Part shown: one piece after another, positions 16,358 to 25,814 of the stretch
Position numbering within the stretch: position 1 is the stretch's first letter
Layout: every line of letters starts with the position of its first letter
Assembly: GCF_037055355.1 (NCBI RefSeq)
Contig: NZ_CP146350.1
Location: 2,751,001-2,815,000 of the forward strand
DNA length: 64,000 nt
Reading direction: 5' to 3'
Source: Streptomyces sp. DG1A-41
GTDB lineage: Bacteria; Actinomycetota; Actinomycetes; Streptomycetales; Streptomycetaceae
Notes under the pieces: generated by a model
What the model was told of the DNA's origin: nothing
The model's input: only the letters and a program-made list of their open reading frames with translations
Databases searched by the model: none
Program-made: the position numbers and the translations under genes

Positions 16358-16398
16358 TTCGAACGGGACCGTAAGTTCGAAGCGCTTGCGCGTCAATG
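16358..16398 (-). promoter_or_regulatory. Arabinan-type promoter/operator (copy 2)
   Basis: On the minus strand, TTGACG (16391-16396), a 17-bp spacer and TACGGT (16368-16373). TTCGAA boxes lie at 16358-16363 and 16376-16381, with a TTCGAT box at 16331-16336. The segment is nearly the same as 2466-2505, down to CGCAAG after the -35. The shared arrangement strongly suggests one regulator for both arabinan loci. Confidence 0.75.
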
Positions 16399-16548
16399 GA
16401 TCGGACAGAAAGTTTGGGCAGGACTTTTGGGCGAGTTCGGTCGTTCCCTGTTGAACTACGGACATCCGATCGCATGACGCGCACACTTTGGGGCGCGTAG
16501 TCTCGGACGCGCGGCCAAGCCGTCGGCCGGCGGTGAGAAGGGGGAGCG

Positions 16549-17163
16549 ATGGACTTCGCGGGCGCGCGGACGAGGGCGGCCCGAGTCACGGCCGCGCTCA
16601 GGCGCTCGCGGCGCGGCTCCGCCATGCGCGGCCTGGCCGCCGAGCTCGCCGCCGCGGTCCGGGCGCGGGAACAGGTCCCGGCCGACGTACGGTCGTTGTG
16701 CCGGGCGCTGTGCGCGGAGATGAGCACGCGGCGGGGCGGACGTCCCGTCGAGCTGCGTTTCGAACGCTTCCCCGACGAGATCGAAGTGACCGGGCTGTGG
16801 GTGGAGTTCCAGGACTTCGACCTGGTCATCGTCGAGGAGCGGGCCGAGGCGGTGCAGCAACTGGTCATCCTCGGGCATGAGTTGTGGCATCTGCACGCGG
16901 GGCACGACCACCACCACGTCGCCGGTACGGCGGTGGCCCGGGCCCTGGACCGCGAGCCCGGCTGGAAGTCCGCGGCGCTGACCGTGGCGGCCCGGGACGG
17001 CTCGCGCGAGCGGGACGAGGCCGAGGCCGACGAGTTCGGGCACCGGCTGGCGGCCGTGTTCCGCGCCTTCGCCAACGGCACTGTCCCGGACGGTCCGGAC
17101 GCGGCCCTCGATCCGGTGCGGCGGTCGATGGGCTACCGCGGACGCGGAGGCGGCGCGCGATGA
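16549..17163 (+). CDS. ImmA/IrrE-like zinc metallopeptidase
   Basis: A 204-residue protein with the zinc motif HELWH (within LGHELWHLHAGH) and a downstream acidic segment (ERDEAEADEFGHRLA) that can supply the third ligand. This is the pattern of ImmA/IrrE-family peptidases, which cleave repressors or act as the enzyme part of stress or toxin-like modules. No HTH partner repressor is encoded next to it. It is coupled by ATGA to the following membrane protein gene. GGGGGAG lies before the ATG. Confidence 0.8.
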   Translation: MDFAGARTRAARVTAALRRSRRGSAMRGLAAELAAAVRAREQVPADVRSLCRALCAEMSTRRGGRPVELRFERFPDEIEVTGLWVEFQDFDLVIVEERAEAVQQLVILGHELWHLHAGHDHHHVAGTAVARALDREPGWKSAALTVAARDGSRERDEAEADEFGHRLAAVFRAFANGTVPDGPDAALDPVRRSMGYRGRGGGAR

Positions 17164-18380
17164 CCCACGCACGGGACGTCCTCGGCGCCTACTCCGTCTC
17201 CTTCTGGCTGCCGATCGGGGCGCTGACCATCGCCCTGGTCATCAAGCTGCCCAGCCTGGTGAGGATGTGGCGGGACCCGATGCTGCGGGCCGTCGGCGGG
17301 CTGCTGCTGTTCGCCTGTGCCGTGTTCGTCTTCGCGTCCCCGTCGGTCATCGGCTGGACCAACCGCGTCACCGGCGTGCCGAACATCGCGGCACCGCTGG
17401 TGTACTCGCTGCTCACCGCGCTGTGCGCGTCCTGGCTGCTGCTGATCGTCGCCTGGCGCAACGGCCTGGCCGACCGCTCGTCCTCGACGCGCCGCGCCGC
17501 CCGCTGGGTCGTCTTCGCCTACGCGGGCGTGGTCGTCGCCCTGTGGGTGCTGTTCTGGCTCGCGGACGTCCCCGTGGAACGCCGCCGCGACCTGGACACG
17601 TACTACGCCAACACGCCCTTCATGCGCGAGGGAATCCTGCTCTACCTGCTCGCGCACACCGTGGCCTGCTCGGTCACGGCCCGGCTGATCTGGAACTGGG
17701 TCCGCACCGACGGCCTCGACGCCTGGCTGCGCTGGGGGCTGCGGCTCCTGGGCGTCGGCTACGCGACGAACCTGCTCTTCGACGTCACCAAACTCACCGC
17801 CGTCATCGCCCGGATGACCGGCCACGACCTGGACTGGCTGAGCACCTACCTGGCACCCTCGGCCGCCTGTCTGTCGGCCACCATGGTCGCGATCGGCTTC
17901 ATCATCCCGCACGGCGGCCAGTACCTGCACGAGCGCTGGCGCATCCGGCTCGCCCACTGGCAACTGCGCCCCCTCTACCTGCTGCTGCGCACCGTGAACC
18001 GCGGCGGTGCCCCCTTCACCCCGCGCGCCACCGGCGAACTGCGCCTGATCCGCCGCGAGACGTACATCCGCGACGTGCTCCTCCAGCTCTCCCGGCACCT
18101 CGACGAGGACCTGCGGGAACGCTCCTACGACGCCGCCCTGGACCTCGGCTTCGAGCCCGGCCGGGCGAAGGCCCTGGCCGCCGCCGTCACGATCCTGGAC
18201 GCCGTCGCCGCGCGGGAGCGGGCCCCGCGGACCGACAGTGCCGCCTCCCCGTCCGGCCCCGACACCGCCTATCTGCTCCAGGAGATCCAAGCCGTGTCCC
18301 TGGCCCTGCGCCACCGCGACCACATCGAGGCGGTACGCTCACGCGCGGCCGCCCCCGGGAGAGAGAACGCCCGCGCATGA
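17160..18380 (+). CDS. MAB_1171c-family multi-pass membrane protein
   Basis: 406 residues: seven or eight hydrophobic helices in the first ~270 residues, then a cytoplasmic helical domain (YIRDVLLQLSRHLDEDLRER). The layout fits the MAB_1171c (DUF6545) family, often found beside ImmA-like peptidases in actinomycetes; the function is not established. A sensory or transport role is only inferred. It overlaps both neighbours by ATGA, so the three genes form one transcription and translation unit. Confidence 0.7.
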   Translation: MTHARDVLGAYSVSFWLPIGALTIALVIKLPSLVRMWRDPMLRAVGGLLLFACAVFVFASPSVIGWTNRVTGVPNIAAPLVYSLLTALCASWLLLIVAWRNGLADRSSSTRRAARWVVFAYAGVVVALWVLFWLADVPVERRRDLDTYYANTPFMREGILLYLLAHTVACSVTARLIWNWVRTDGLDAWLRWGLRLLGVGYATNLLFDVTKLTAVIARMTGHDLDWLSTYLAPSAACLSATMVAIGFIIPHGGQYLHERWRIRLAHWQLRPLYLLLRTVNRGGAPFTPRATGELRLIRRETYIRDVLLQLSRHLDEDLRERSYDAALDLGFEPGRAKALAAAVTILDAVAARERAPRTDSAASPSGPDTAYLLQEIQAVSLALRHRDHIEAVRSRAAAPGRENARA

Positions 18381-19784
18381 CTGACCGTCCCACCCCCGCC
18401 AGAACCGCCGTCGTCCTGGGGGGATCCCACTCCGGCATGCTCGCGGCCCGCGCCCTGGCCGACGTCGCCGACCGGGTCGTCGTCGTGGAGCGCGACGCGC
18501 TGCCCGCCGCTCCCGGCCCCCGCAAGGGGCTGCCGCAGGCCCGGCACGCGCACATGCTCTGGTCGGGCGGTGCGCGGGCCATGGAGGAACTGCTGCCGGG
18601 GATCACCGGGGCGCTGAGGAAGGCCGGGGCGAACCGGCTGCCGGTCACGACGGACGTCGTCGCCCTGGGCACGCGCGGCTGGTTCCGGCGCTGGGCCGAG
18701 TCCCACCACGTGATCCTCGCCGGCCGGGACCTGCTGGACGCGACGGTCCGCGCCCGCGTGCTGGCCGACCGGCGGATCGAGCTCGTCGAGCGGGCGGAGG
18801 CGGTGGGCCTGACCGGCACGGACGCGGCCGTCACGGGCGTACGGATCCGGCCCGGCGACGGCCCCGAGCGGACCCTCGACGCGGACCTGGTCGTCGACGC
18901 CTCGGGCCGCGGCTCCCAGGCCGCCCGGTGGCTGACCGCCCTCGGCCTGCCCCTTGCGGAGCGACGCGAGGTCGACGCGGGCCTGGCGTACGCCAGCCGC
19001 CTCTACCTGGCCCCCGCCGCGGCCCGCGACGACTTCCCGGTCATCAACGTGCAGCCCGACCGGCGGGACGGCGGACCGGGCCGGGCGGGCTTCCTGCTGC
19101 CCATCGAGGAGGGCCGCTGGATCGTCACCCTGTGCGGCACCCGGGGCGGCCAGGCCGTCCCCGGAGAACGACGACTTCGTCCGCTTCGCCCGCGAGGAAC
19201 TGCGGCACCCCGTCATCGGCGAGCTGCTCGAACAGGCCGATCCGCTGTCCGACGTGGCGTTCACCCGCACCACCGTCAATCGCCGGCACTTCTACGAGCG
19301 GATGCCGGTGTGGCCCGCGAACTTCGCCGTCCTCGGCGACGCCCTCGCCGCGTTCAACCCGGTCTACGGACACGGCCTGGCCGTCGCCGCGCAGAGCGCC
19401 CTGCTCCTGCGGGACACGGTACGGCGGCACGGCTGGGCGGCTCCCGGGCTGTCCCGGCTGATCCAGAAGGCGGTGTCCCGCCCGGTCGGCGCGGCCTGGG
19501 ACCTGGCGATCGGGCAGGACGTCTTCTACCCGGGCGCGACGGAGCAGGGCCCCACGCTCCGGGACCGGCTCGTGACCGCGTACGTCGACCGGCTGATGTA
19601 CACGGCGACGGGCAACGGCCGCATCGCCCGCCGGGTGACGGACGTGACGTCACTGGAACGGGGGGCGGGGGTGCTGCTGACGCCGTCGGTGCTGGTGGCG
19701 GCGGCGGTGGGGCCCCTGAAGCCGGCACTGACGGCTCCGCCGCTGACGCCGGAGGAACGGAAGGCTGCCGGACTGGACACCTAG
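18377..19784 (+). pseudogene. Frameshifted FAD-dependent oxidoreductase
   Basis: The 5' part encodes an FAD-binding Rossmann start (VVLGGSHSGMLAARAL...VVVVERD), DLLDATVRARVL and ADLVVDASGRGS; the 3' part, in another frame, encodes the second FAD motif (FAVLGDALAAFNPVYGHGLAVAA) through GLDT. The frame change lies in a C4 run at 19159-19162; deleting one C gives AVPENDDFVRF and a full product of about 468 residues. It may be a true mutation or a homopolymer error. It is third in the ImmA-MAB_1171c unit and starts with an ATGA overlap. The TAG stop is part of the dispersed repeat at 19783. Confidence 0.75.
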
Positions 19785-19847
19785 CTGCGGGCAGTCGTGC
19801 CGCTTGGGGCGGCACGGGTGGGCGCAGCGGCACCCCGCAGCGCCGGG
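19783..19847. repeat. Dispersed Streptomyces hairpin repeat (copy A)
   Basis: About 65 bp starting AGCTGCGGGCAGTCGTGCCG, with internal inverted GTGCCGC/GCGGCAC arms. It begins inside the stop codon of the FAD gene and fills the gap to the convergent SMP-30 gene. Copy B (39918-39980) is almost identical but lies inside a coding region; a 21-bp partial copy is at 32007-32027. Confidence 0.85.
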
Positions 19848-19874
19848 TGGCACCCCCACCCCCACCAGCGGACC

Positions 19875-20738
19875 TCAGCCTTGGAACGCGGGCTGGGCGG
19901 CCCCCTTGCCCGCCCCCGGCACCACGAACACCGACCCCGCCAGCGCCGGCGGCTCCTTCAGCCCCGTCCGAGCCGTCGTGATGTACAGATCACTCAGCCC
20001 GGCCCCGCCGAACGCACAAGCCGTCACCAACGACACCGGCAACTCGATCACCCGATCCAGCCGCCCCTCCGGCGTATACCTGCGCACCGCCGCCCCTTGC
20101 CACAGCGCCACCCACACACAACCGTCGGCATCCACGGCCAGCCCGTCGGGAAACCCCGCGCCGTCCTCGACCTCGGCGAGGGTCCGCCGCCCGGACAGCC
20201 GCCCGTCCGCGTAGTCGAAGACGTCGACCCGCCGGGTCGGAGAGTCGATGTAGTACATGAGCCGCCCGTCGGGACTCCACCCCGTGCCGTTGCTCACCGC
20301 CACGTCGTCGAGGACCACCTCGACCGCGCCGTCACCGGTGATCCGGGACAGCGTGCCGCCCCCGGGTGCCTCGTCGTAGCGCATCGTGCCCGCCCACAGC
20401 GAGCCGTCCGGCGCGACGGCGGCGTCGTTGGCGCGACGGCCGGGCACGGGCTCGTGGTGCAGCCAGCGAAAGCCTCCGTGGGAGTCGCCGTCGGGGTCGA
20501 GGAGGCCGACCCCGTCGCGCAGGTTCAGCACCAGCCCCCCGTCGGCCCGCGGCTTGACGGCACCCACGTGCTGTTCGGTCCGGCGGACCGTGCGGCGCCC
20601 GGTGGCCGGGTCGTACGTGTGCACCCGGCAGCCGAGGATGTCGATCCAGAGGAGCCGGCCGGCCGCCGCGTCCCAGGTCGGCCCCTCGCCGAGCTCGGCC
20701 TCGGCCCGTACGGCGACCTCGTACGGCGTCGTCGTCAT
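19875..20738 (-). CDS. SMP-30/gluconolactonase-family protein
   Basis: A 287-residue six-bladed propeller of the SMP-30/Gnl/LRE family. The metal Glu is Glu18 in GEGPTWD; other signature parts are LLWIDILG, the NGTGWSPDG metal segment and YYIDSPTRRVDVFDYA. Family members hydrolyse sugar lactones such as gluconolactone or arabinonolactone. It is coupled (ATGA) to the upstream IclR regulator, which probably controls it. An aldonolactone substrate is likely but not proven. Confidence 0.85.
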   Translation of the reverse strand: MTTTPYEVAVRAEAELGEGPTWDAAAGRLLWIDILGCRVHTYDPATGRRTVRRTEQHVGAVKPRADGGLVLNLRDGVGLLDPDGDSHGGFRWLHHEPVPGRRANDAAVAPDGSLWAGTMRYDEAPGGGTLSRITGDGAVEVVLDDVAVSNGTGWSPDGRLMYYIDSPTRRVDVFDYADGRLSGRRTLAEVEDGAGFPDGLAVDADGCVWVALWQGAAVRRYTPEGRLDRVIELPVSLVTACAFGGAGLSDLYITTARTGLKEPPALAGSVFVVPGAGKGAAQPAFQG

Positions 20739-21508
20739 GCCACGCTCCGGTGGCCGAGGTGCTCGGACAGCTCGGCGGCGCCCTTCGCGGCGAGCTGCTC
20801 CAGCTCGGCGCGGCGCTCCTCGCTGAAGCGGATCATGGGCACGGAGATCGACAGGGCGGCGACGACCTGGCCGGTGCGGTCGCGGACGGGGGCGGCCACG
20901 CAGCTCACGTCCGGGTTGGACTCGCGGCTCTCCACGGCGATGCCCCGCTCACGGATCTCGGCCAGGGTCTCGCGCAGGACGGCCGGGTCGGTGATGCTGT
21001 TGGGGGTCATCGCGGCCAGCTCGGCGCCGTCGGGGATCCGCGCGGCGAGTTCGTGCTCGGGAAGGGAGGCCAGCAGCATCTTGCCGACGGACGTGCAGTG
21101 GGCGGGCAGCCTGCGCCCGGCCGCCGACACCATCCGCACGGCGTGCGTGGAGTCGACCTTGGCGATGTAGATGACGTCCGTGTCCTCGAGGATCGCCACG
21201 TGCACCGTCTCGTCGCAGGTCTCGGCGACGGACCGGGCGACCTGCTGCCCCTCGGCGGCGAGGTCGAGCTGCTCGGCGTAGCGGGCGCCGAGCTGGTACG
21301 GGCGTACGCCGAGCCGGTAGCGTCCGGGCTGGCCCGGCACGGGGACGATGTACTTCCGGGCGGCGAGCGTGGTCACCAGCTCGTGCACGGTGGTGCGCGG
21401 CAGCTGGAGCTTGCGCACGATGTCGGGGGCGGAGAGCGTCCCGTCCCCGTCGAGAAAGAGCTCGAGAATGTCGAGAGCCCGGGTCACGGCTGGTACGAGG
21501 CGTCCCAC
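20735..21508 (-). CDS. IclR-family transcriptional regulator
   Basis: 257 residues: an N-terminal winged HTH (residues 1-70; SAPDIVRKLQLPRTTVHELVTTL) and a C-terminal effector domain (about 85-250) with VAAPVRDRTGQVVAALSISVP. It very likely regulates itself and the co-transcribed SMP-30 gene. A direct GATATCAAC repeat upstream (21550-21573) is a candidate operator. Confidence 0.9.
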   Translation of the reverse strand: MGRLVPAVTRALDILELFLDGDGTLSAPDIVRKLQLPRTTVHELVTTLAARKYIVPVPGQPGRYRLGVRPYQLGARYAEQLDLAAEGQQVARSVAETCDETVHVAILEDTDVIYIAKVDSTHAVRMVSAAGRRLPAHCTSVGKMLLASLPEHELAARIPDGAELAAMTPNSITDPAVLRETLAEIRERGIAVESRESNPDVSCVAAPVRDRTGQVVAALSISVPMIRFSEERRAELEQLAAKGAAELSEHLGHRSVA

Positions 21509-21847
21509 GACCGGCCCCCTCCCTATATGTCTCAGGCGCCTGTGTCAGCGATATCAACGTTCGAGATATCAACAGGCGATCGGCATGACGAACACAGGCT
21601 AGCCATAGACGTTTGCCCGGGCAATGGGCAGAGGCCTGGCGGGCGGAAACCCAAGAGCACGCCACAGACACGTTCAGTGCACATTGCAGTGCCCTTGTGC
21701 GACACGTCGCGACGAGGCCGTGCACCGGTTCCACACCTCGGTGGTGGTCCATCTGGACGCTCCGGCGTCCGGGCGGGCCACGACGAAGGAGCGGGCCGCG
21801 GTGTGACGGCAGGGCGGCTGTGATCATCGCCGGGTGCGCCGCCCGGC
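21509..21847. other. Intergenic region upstream of iclR
   Basis: This 339-bp stretch holds the IclR promoter side (including the GATATC boxes) on the left. On the right a small plus-strand frame (about 21624-21806, ending TKERAAV) has no ribosome site and no family match, and is not called. No gene is supported. Confidence 0.45.
21550..21573. promoter_or_regulatory. Candidate IclR operator
   Basis: GATATCAAC occurs at 21550-21558 and again at 21565-21573, 15 bp apart. The GATATC cores are themselves palindromes, so the site can also be read as an inverted pair. It lies about 40-65 bp upstream of the iclR start, where an autoregulatory operator is expected. Confidence 0.55.
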
Positions 21848-23092
21848 TCACCGCCGCGGACGCACCACCCCCAACTCCCCCCGCAACCGCTGCGCCCGCA
21901 GCACCAGTTCCAGTTCGAAGCGCCGGTCGGGGTCGTCGATCTCGTCGCCCCACAGTTCGCGGATCTGGCGGAGGCGGTAGCGGACGGTCTGGGGGTGGAC
22001 GCCGAGCCGGGCCGCGACCTCGGGCGCTCCGCCCCGGGTTTCCAGCCAGGCCAGGAGGGTTTCCGCGAGGCGGCGGCCGTGGGTGGGGCCGCAGTGGGTC
22101 AGGGGGGCCAGGCATCTCAGGGCCAGGTCGTCGATGAGTTCCTCGGGCTGGAGGAGGACCAGCGCCTCGGTGTGCTCGGTGCAGTAGAGGACCTCGCCCG
22201 AGGGGAGCAGGTCGCGTTCCATGAGGCGTACGGCGGCCTCGGCCCAGCGCAGCGACTTCGCCGCGTCGGCGAGCGGGACGGGCGGGCCGATCGCGCCGGA
22301 CCAGCCGGCCAGGGCCCGGTGCAGGAGCTCGGGACGGCCTGCCGCGTCCGGCTCGGGCACGACCATGCGGGGCTGCTCGTACTCCATGTCGAGCAGGACA
22401 CCTTGGCCGACGGCGGGTGCCATGGCCTCCCGGGCGGGGCGCAGCAGGACGCCGACCGCGACCTTCTCCGGCAGGGGCCAGCCGATCCGGGCGGCGCGTT
22501 CGGTGAAGGCCTCGGTGGGGTCGCCGCGGTGGTGCTCGGTCAGCAGGAGTTCCATCAGGCGGCGCTGGAGGCGCAGGCGCTCGCCGGCCTGGCGGGCCGC
22601 GGCCTCGGCGTAGCCGCGCACGGACTGGTCGACCAGTCCGTCCAGGTACTCGTAGCCCGCGTCGACGAGTTCGTACATCGCCGGGGGCGGGATCTCCACG
22701 CGCTGCCCGATGTCGGCGAAGCGGCGCCAGGCCAGGCGTACGCCCATGCGGTAGATGGCCTGGAGGGAGTCGAGCGAGCGGCCGTTGAGGCCCTCGCCGC
22801 GGCCGAAGTCCTGGAAGACACCGGGCGGGACGGTGGGCCGGCCCTCCGAGTGCTCGAGGTGCTGCACGAAGACCTCGATGGCGCGGCGGATGCCGACCAG
22901 GGCCATGGGCTCGCCGGAGTCGTCGAGGACGACGGGCAGATGCGGGTACTCGCGCTGTATCTCGCGGAGGATCTCCTCGGCGAGCGCGGGCGCCTCGGCC
23001 ATGGCGATCGCCGCGAACCGGCGCACCTGGAGGCGCGGTACGTCGTGCCAGGCCGAGCGCGTGGTGACGGTTCCGGTGCGGGTGGCCGTCAC
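21848..23092 (-). CDS. PucR-family transcriptional regulator
   Basis: A 414-residue protein. The N-terminal part resembles RsbRD-like sensor regions (PALAEEILREIQREYPHLP), the middle is GGDEF-like, and the C-terminal PucR HTH_30 reads EVAARLGVHPQTVRYRLRQI. The GTG at 23092 is preferred because AGGGGAG lies 6 bp upstream; a TTG at 23098 would sit directly on that site. It starts 2 bp after the DUF2613 stop, so the pair is likely co-transcribed. The target genes are unknown. Confidence 0.85.
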   Translation of the reverse strand: MTATRTGTVTTRSAWHDVPRLQVRRFAAIAMAEAPALAEEILREIQREYPHLPVVLDDSGEPMALVGIRRAIEVFVQHLEHSEGRPTVPPGVFQDFGRGEGLNGRSLDSLQAIYRMGVRLAWRRFADIGQRVEIPPPAMYELVDAGYEYLDGLVDQSVRGYAEAAARQAGERLRLQRRLMELLLTEHHRGDPTEAFTERAARIGWPLPEKVAVGVLLRPAREAMAPAVGQGVLLDMEYEQPRMVVPEPDAAGRPELLHRALAGWSGAIGPPVPLADAAKSLRWAEAAVRLMERDLLPSGEVLYCTEHTEALVLLQPEELIDDLALRCLAPLTHCGPTHGRRLAETLLAWLETRGGAPEVAARLGVHPQTVRYRLRQIRELWGDEIDDPDRRFELELVLRAQRLRGELGVVRPRR

Positions 23093-23094
23093 CG

Positions 23095-23247
23095 TCAACT
23101 CCCCTGCCCGGCCTGCTCGTACGTGATCAGTGGCGTGTTCGGCTGGTCGGGTGTGGCTTCGAGCAGCGCGACGACGCCCAGCGCGGCGCCCACGGCCAGG
23201 GCGGCGGCGAGCGCGACGGTCAGCGCGGCAGCGAGCAGTCTCGACAT
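23095..23247 (-). CDS. DUF2613-like small membrane protein
   Basis: 50 residues: one hydrophobic helix (LLAAALTVALAAALAVGAALGVV) followed by a short extracytoplasmic tail (TPDQPNTPLITYEQ). This is typical of actinobacterial DUF2613 proteins, which occur next to arabinofuranosyltransferase clusters. It is divergent from the DUF3068 gene and coupled to the PucR regulator. The function is unknown. Confidence 0.65.
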   Translation of the reverse strand: MSRLLAAALTVALAAALAVGAALGVVALLEATPDQPNTPLITYEQAGQGS

Positions 23248-23461
23248 CGCAGGGTCAGCCTCTCTGTCCGGATTCGTCCGGAGATCGTCCGGAGGTTGCC
23301 CCACCCCGGCACCCCGTCCCTGCCTGTCGCGCCCAGTCTCGACAAGCATTGACACCCCGTCAAGAGCCGCCTACGGTTCCCGGCCCAGCCGCACGCGCGC
23401 TTCTCGCCGCCGTGCCGACCCTCTCGTACGTCGAGCCGTCCCAAGCCCCTGGAGTGCCCGG

Positions 23462-24457
23462 ATGCGCCGTACTACCTCTCCTTTTTCCCTGGTCCTGCTG
23501 GGTCTCGGCACGTTCCTGCTGGTGCTGGCACCCCTGCTCGCCTGGTACGTGCAGCCGCGTGCCGCGGTGAACCCGATCGACATCGACACGACCGCCGTCT
23601 ACACCGGCCGGGGAAGCGTCTTCGACACTGACCGGATCGAGACGGTGCCCGACCGGAAGATCACGGTGACCCAGCGGGTGCGGGGCAACGTCGAGGACAG
23701 CGAGCGCAGCGGCAAGGCCGTCTGGGACGTGACGACCACGGTCGACACCGACAAGTCGCTGCCGGCCGCCGACCCGCATGACGCGCTGGACTTCACGCCG
23801 CACCGCTGGGTGATGGACCGGAAGACCACCCGGCCCGTGCACTGCTGCGGGGAGAAGCCCTACATCGAGGGCGAGGCGTATCTGAAGTTCCCCTTCGACG
23901 TGCAGAAACGCTCCTACCAGTGGTGGGACAACACCCTCGGCGACACGGTCGTGCTGCGCTACCGCGGCACCGAGAAGGTCCAGGGCTACACGGGCTACAA
24001 GTTCACCGGCTCCGTGCCGCCGACCAGGACCGGCACGCGGATGGTGCCCGGCAGCCTCGTCGACCAGCCGCAGCGGCCGCAGGTACTGGCCGAGGAGTGG
24101 TACTCCAACCACGGTTTCGAGCTGGTCGTCGACCAGGCCACCGGCCGGGTGATCTACGCGCAGACCGGGCCGAAGCGGACCCTGCGGGCGCCGGGCGGGA
24201 AGAAGGACGCCGCGGTGTTGCTGGACAGCCGGAAGATCTCGTTCACTACCGAGACGCAGAAGGAGGCCGTGCGGCAGGCGAAGCGGGACAGCGGTCAACT
24301 GCGCCTGGTGGGCACGACGCTGCCGATCGGGGCCGGTGTGGCGGGTGTGGCGCTCGCGGCGGTGGGGGGCGTTCTGGTGGCACGTGGGCGGAAGGAGCCG
24401 GAGCAGCCCACTCCGTCCGATACATCCGGTACGCCCCAGCCCACCCTCACGATGTGA
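23462..24457 (+). CDS. DUF3068 (PorA-like) membrane-anchored protein
   Basis: 331 residues: an N-terminal helix (residues 8-31, LVLLGLGTFLLVLAPLLAW), a large extracytoplasmic beta-rich domain with VYTGRGSVFDTD and EAYLKFPFD, and a C-terminal helix (about 280-305) before a Pro/Thr-rich tail. This is the standard DUF3068 layout in mycolata and streptomycetes, next to glycosyltransferases of cell-surface glycans. It is the first gene of the surface-glycan region. Confidence 0.8.
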   Translation: MRRTTSPFSLVLLGLGTFLLVLAPLLAWYVQPRAAVNPIDIDTTAVYTGRGSVFDTDRIETVPDRKITVTQRVRGNVEDSERSGKAVWDVTTTVDTDKSLPAADPHDALDFTPHRWVMDRKTTRPVHCCGEKPYIEGEAYLKFPFDVQKRSYQWWDNTLGDTVVLRYRGTEKVQGYTGYKFTGSVPPTRTGTRMVPGSLVDQPQRPQVLAEEWYSNHGFELVVDQATGRVIYAQTGPKRTLRAPGGKKDAAVLLDSRKISFTTETQKEAVRQAKRDSGQLRLVGTTLPIGAGVAGVALAAVGGVLVARGRKEPEQPTPSDTSGTPQPTLTM

Positions 24458-24662
24458 TGTGACGTCAGCTCTAACAAAGCCCGAAATTGTCACGCCGGTG
24501 AGTAGCCGTGGCGGACGTCCGGGCGAAAACTGTCCAACCCCACCCCAGCACAACCCGTCCACACTCCCCTCCCAGGAAGGGCTCAGGACCCCCACAGCCA
24601 GACGCCCAGAGCCAGACCCGCCCCCACGCCAGTTCCGCACCCCGAGACGAGTTGGAGCACCC

Positions 24663-25814
24663 ATGCCCCAGCACGTACCGTCCCAGCTGCGCACCGCGCC
24701 CCCCAGCGCGGAGCAGCCCCTTCCGGCGCTCCCCCCACATCCGCGCCGGATCGTCTTCCTCGCCCATCGCGATCTGGACAACCCGTCCGCCGGCGGCTCC
24801 GAGCTGCTGGTCGACAAGCTCGCCGACGGCCTGACCCGGCTCGGCCACCAGGTGACCCTGCTGTGCGGGGGGCCTGCGGCCTTCCGGGACTACCGGGTCG
24901 TGTCGGCGGGCGGCCCGTACGGGCACTACCTACGCGCCCGCTCGGCCTTCGCCCGCCAGGTCGGCGACTGCGATCTGCTGGTCGAGGTGTGCAACGGCAT
25001 GCCGTACCTGGCGCCGCTGTGGCACTCCGGACCCACGCTGTGCCTGGTCAACCACGTCCATACCGACCTGTGGACGATGCGCTTCGGCGGGCCGCTGGCG
25101 CCGGCCGCGCGGATCGGCCGAAAACTCGAGCACTGGGCCCTGACCGGGGCGCAGCAGCGGAGCCTGCTGGTCGCGGTCTCCTCCTCCACCGCCCACGCGC
25201 TGCGCGCGATCGGCGTCGAGCGGGACCGGATCCGGGTCGTGCACAACGGCGTCGAGGAGCCGGGGCCGCGGGCCGAGCGCTCCCCCGAGCCGTTGTTCGT
25301 CGCCATCGGCCGGCTTGTCGAGTACAAGCGGATCGATCTGCTGCTGCGGTTGTGGGAGCGGGTGCGGCCCGTCACCGGCGGGCGGCTGGTCATCGTCGGG
25401 GACGGCCCCGAGCGAGCGAGACTGGAGCAACTCGCCGGTCCGGGTGTGGAGTTCACCGGATACGTCTCGGAGGCGGAGAAGCATCGACTGCTGTGCGCGG
25501 CCTGGTTGCTGCTGCATCCCTCCGCTGTGGAGGGGTGGGGTCTGGTCGTGACGGAGGCCGCGGCGCGGGAGACGCCGACCGTGGCCTTCGACGTGCCGGG
25601 GCTCAAGGACTCCGTGGTGGATGGTGAGACCGGGGTTCTTGCCCGTGGTGAGTCGTCGTTTGCCGCTGCGTGGTGTGCGCTGGCCCTGTCCGGGCGCCGG
25701 CGGGAGTTGATGGGCAAGGCGGCTCGGGAGCGGGCGGCGCAGTTCCGGTGGGACCGGACTGTGCGGCAGTTTCGGGCGGTGGCCGCGGAGGCGGTGAGGG
25801 GCTGGGCCCCGTGA
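24663..25814 (+). CDS. GT4-family glycosyltransferase
   Basis: A 383-residue GT-B enzyme with two Rossmann domains: an N-terminal acceptor half with PSAGGSELLVDKLADGL, and a C-terminal donor half with FVAIGRLVEYKRIDLLL, VIVGDGPER and the EX7E-type motif HPSAVEGWGLVVTEAAA. These use nucleotide-sugar donors with retention of configuration. The gene overlaps the following methyltransferase by GTGA. It is likely cytoplasmic or membrane-peripheral and starts or extends the surface glycan made by this cluster. Confidence 0.88.
   Translation: MPQHVPSQLRTAPPSAEQPLPALPPHPRRIVFLAHRDLDNPSAGGSELLVDKLADGLTRLGHQVTLLCGGPAAFRDYRVVSAGGPYGHYLRARSAFARQVGDCDLLVEVCNGMPYLAPLWHSGPTLCLVNHVHTDLWTMRFGGPLAPAARIGRKLEHWALTGAQQRSLLVAVSSSTAHALRAIGVERDRIRVVHNGVEEPGPRAERSPEPLFVAIGRLVEYKRIDLLLRLWERVRPVTGGRLVIVGDGPERARLEQLAGPGVEFTGYVSEAEKHRLLCAAWLLLHPSAVEGWGLVVTEAAARETPTVAFDVPGLKDSVVDGETGVLARGESSFAAAWCALALSGRRRELMGKAARERAAQFRWDRTVRQFRAVAAEAVRGWAP

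Noticed and set aside
21624..21806. Small plus-strand frame between iclR and pucR
   Set aside because: No ribosome-binding site, no recognised family and mixed third-position use; kept as intergenic.
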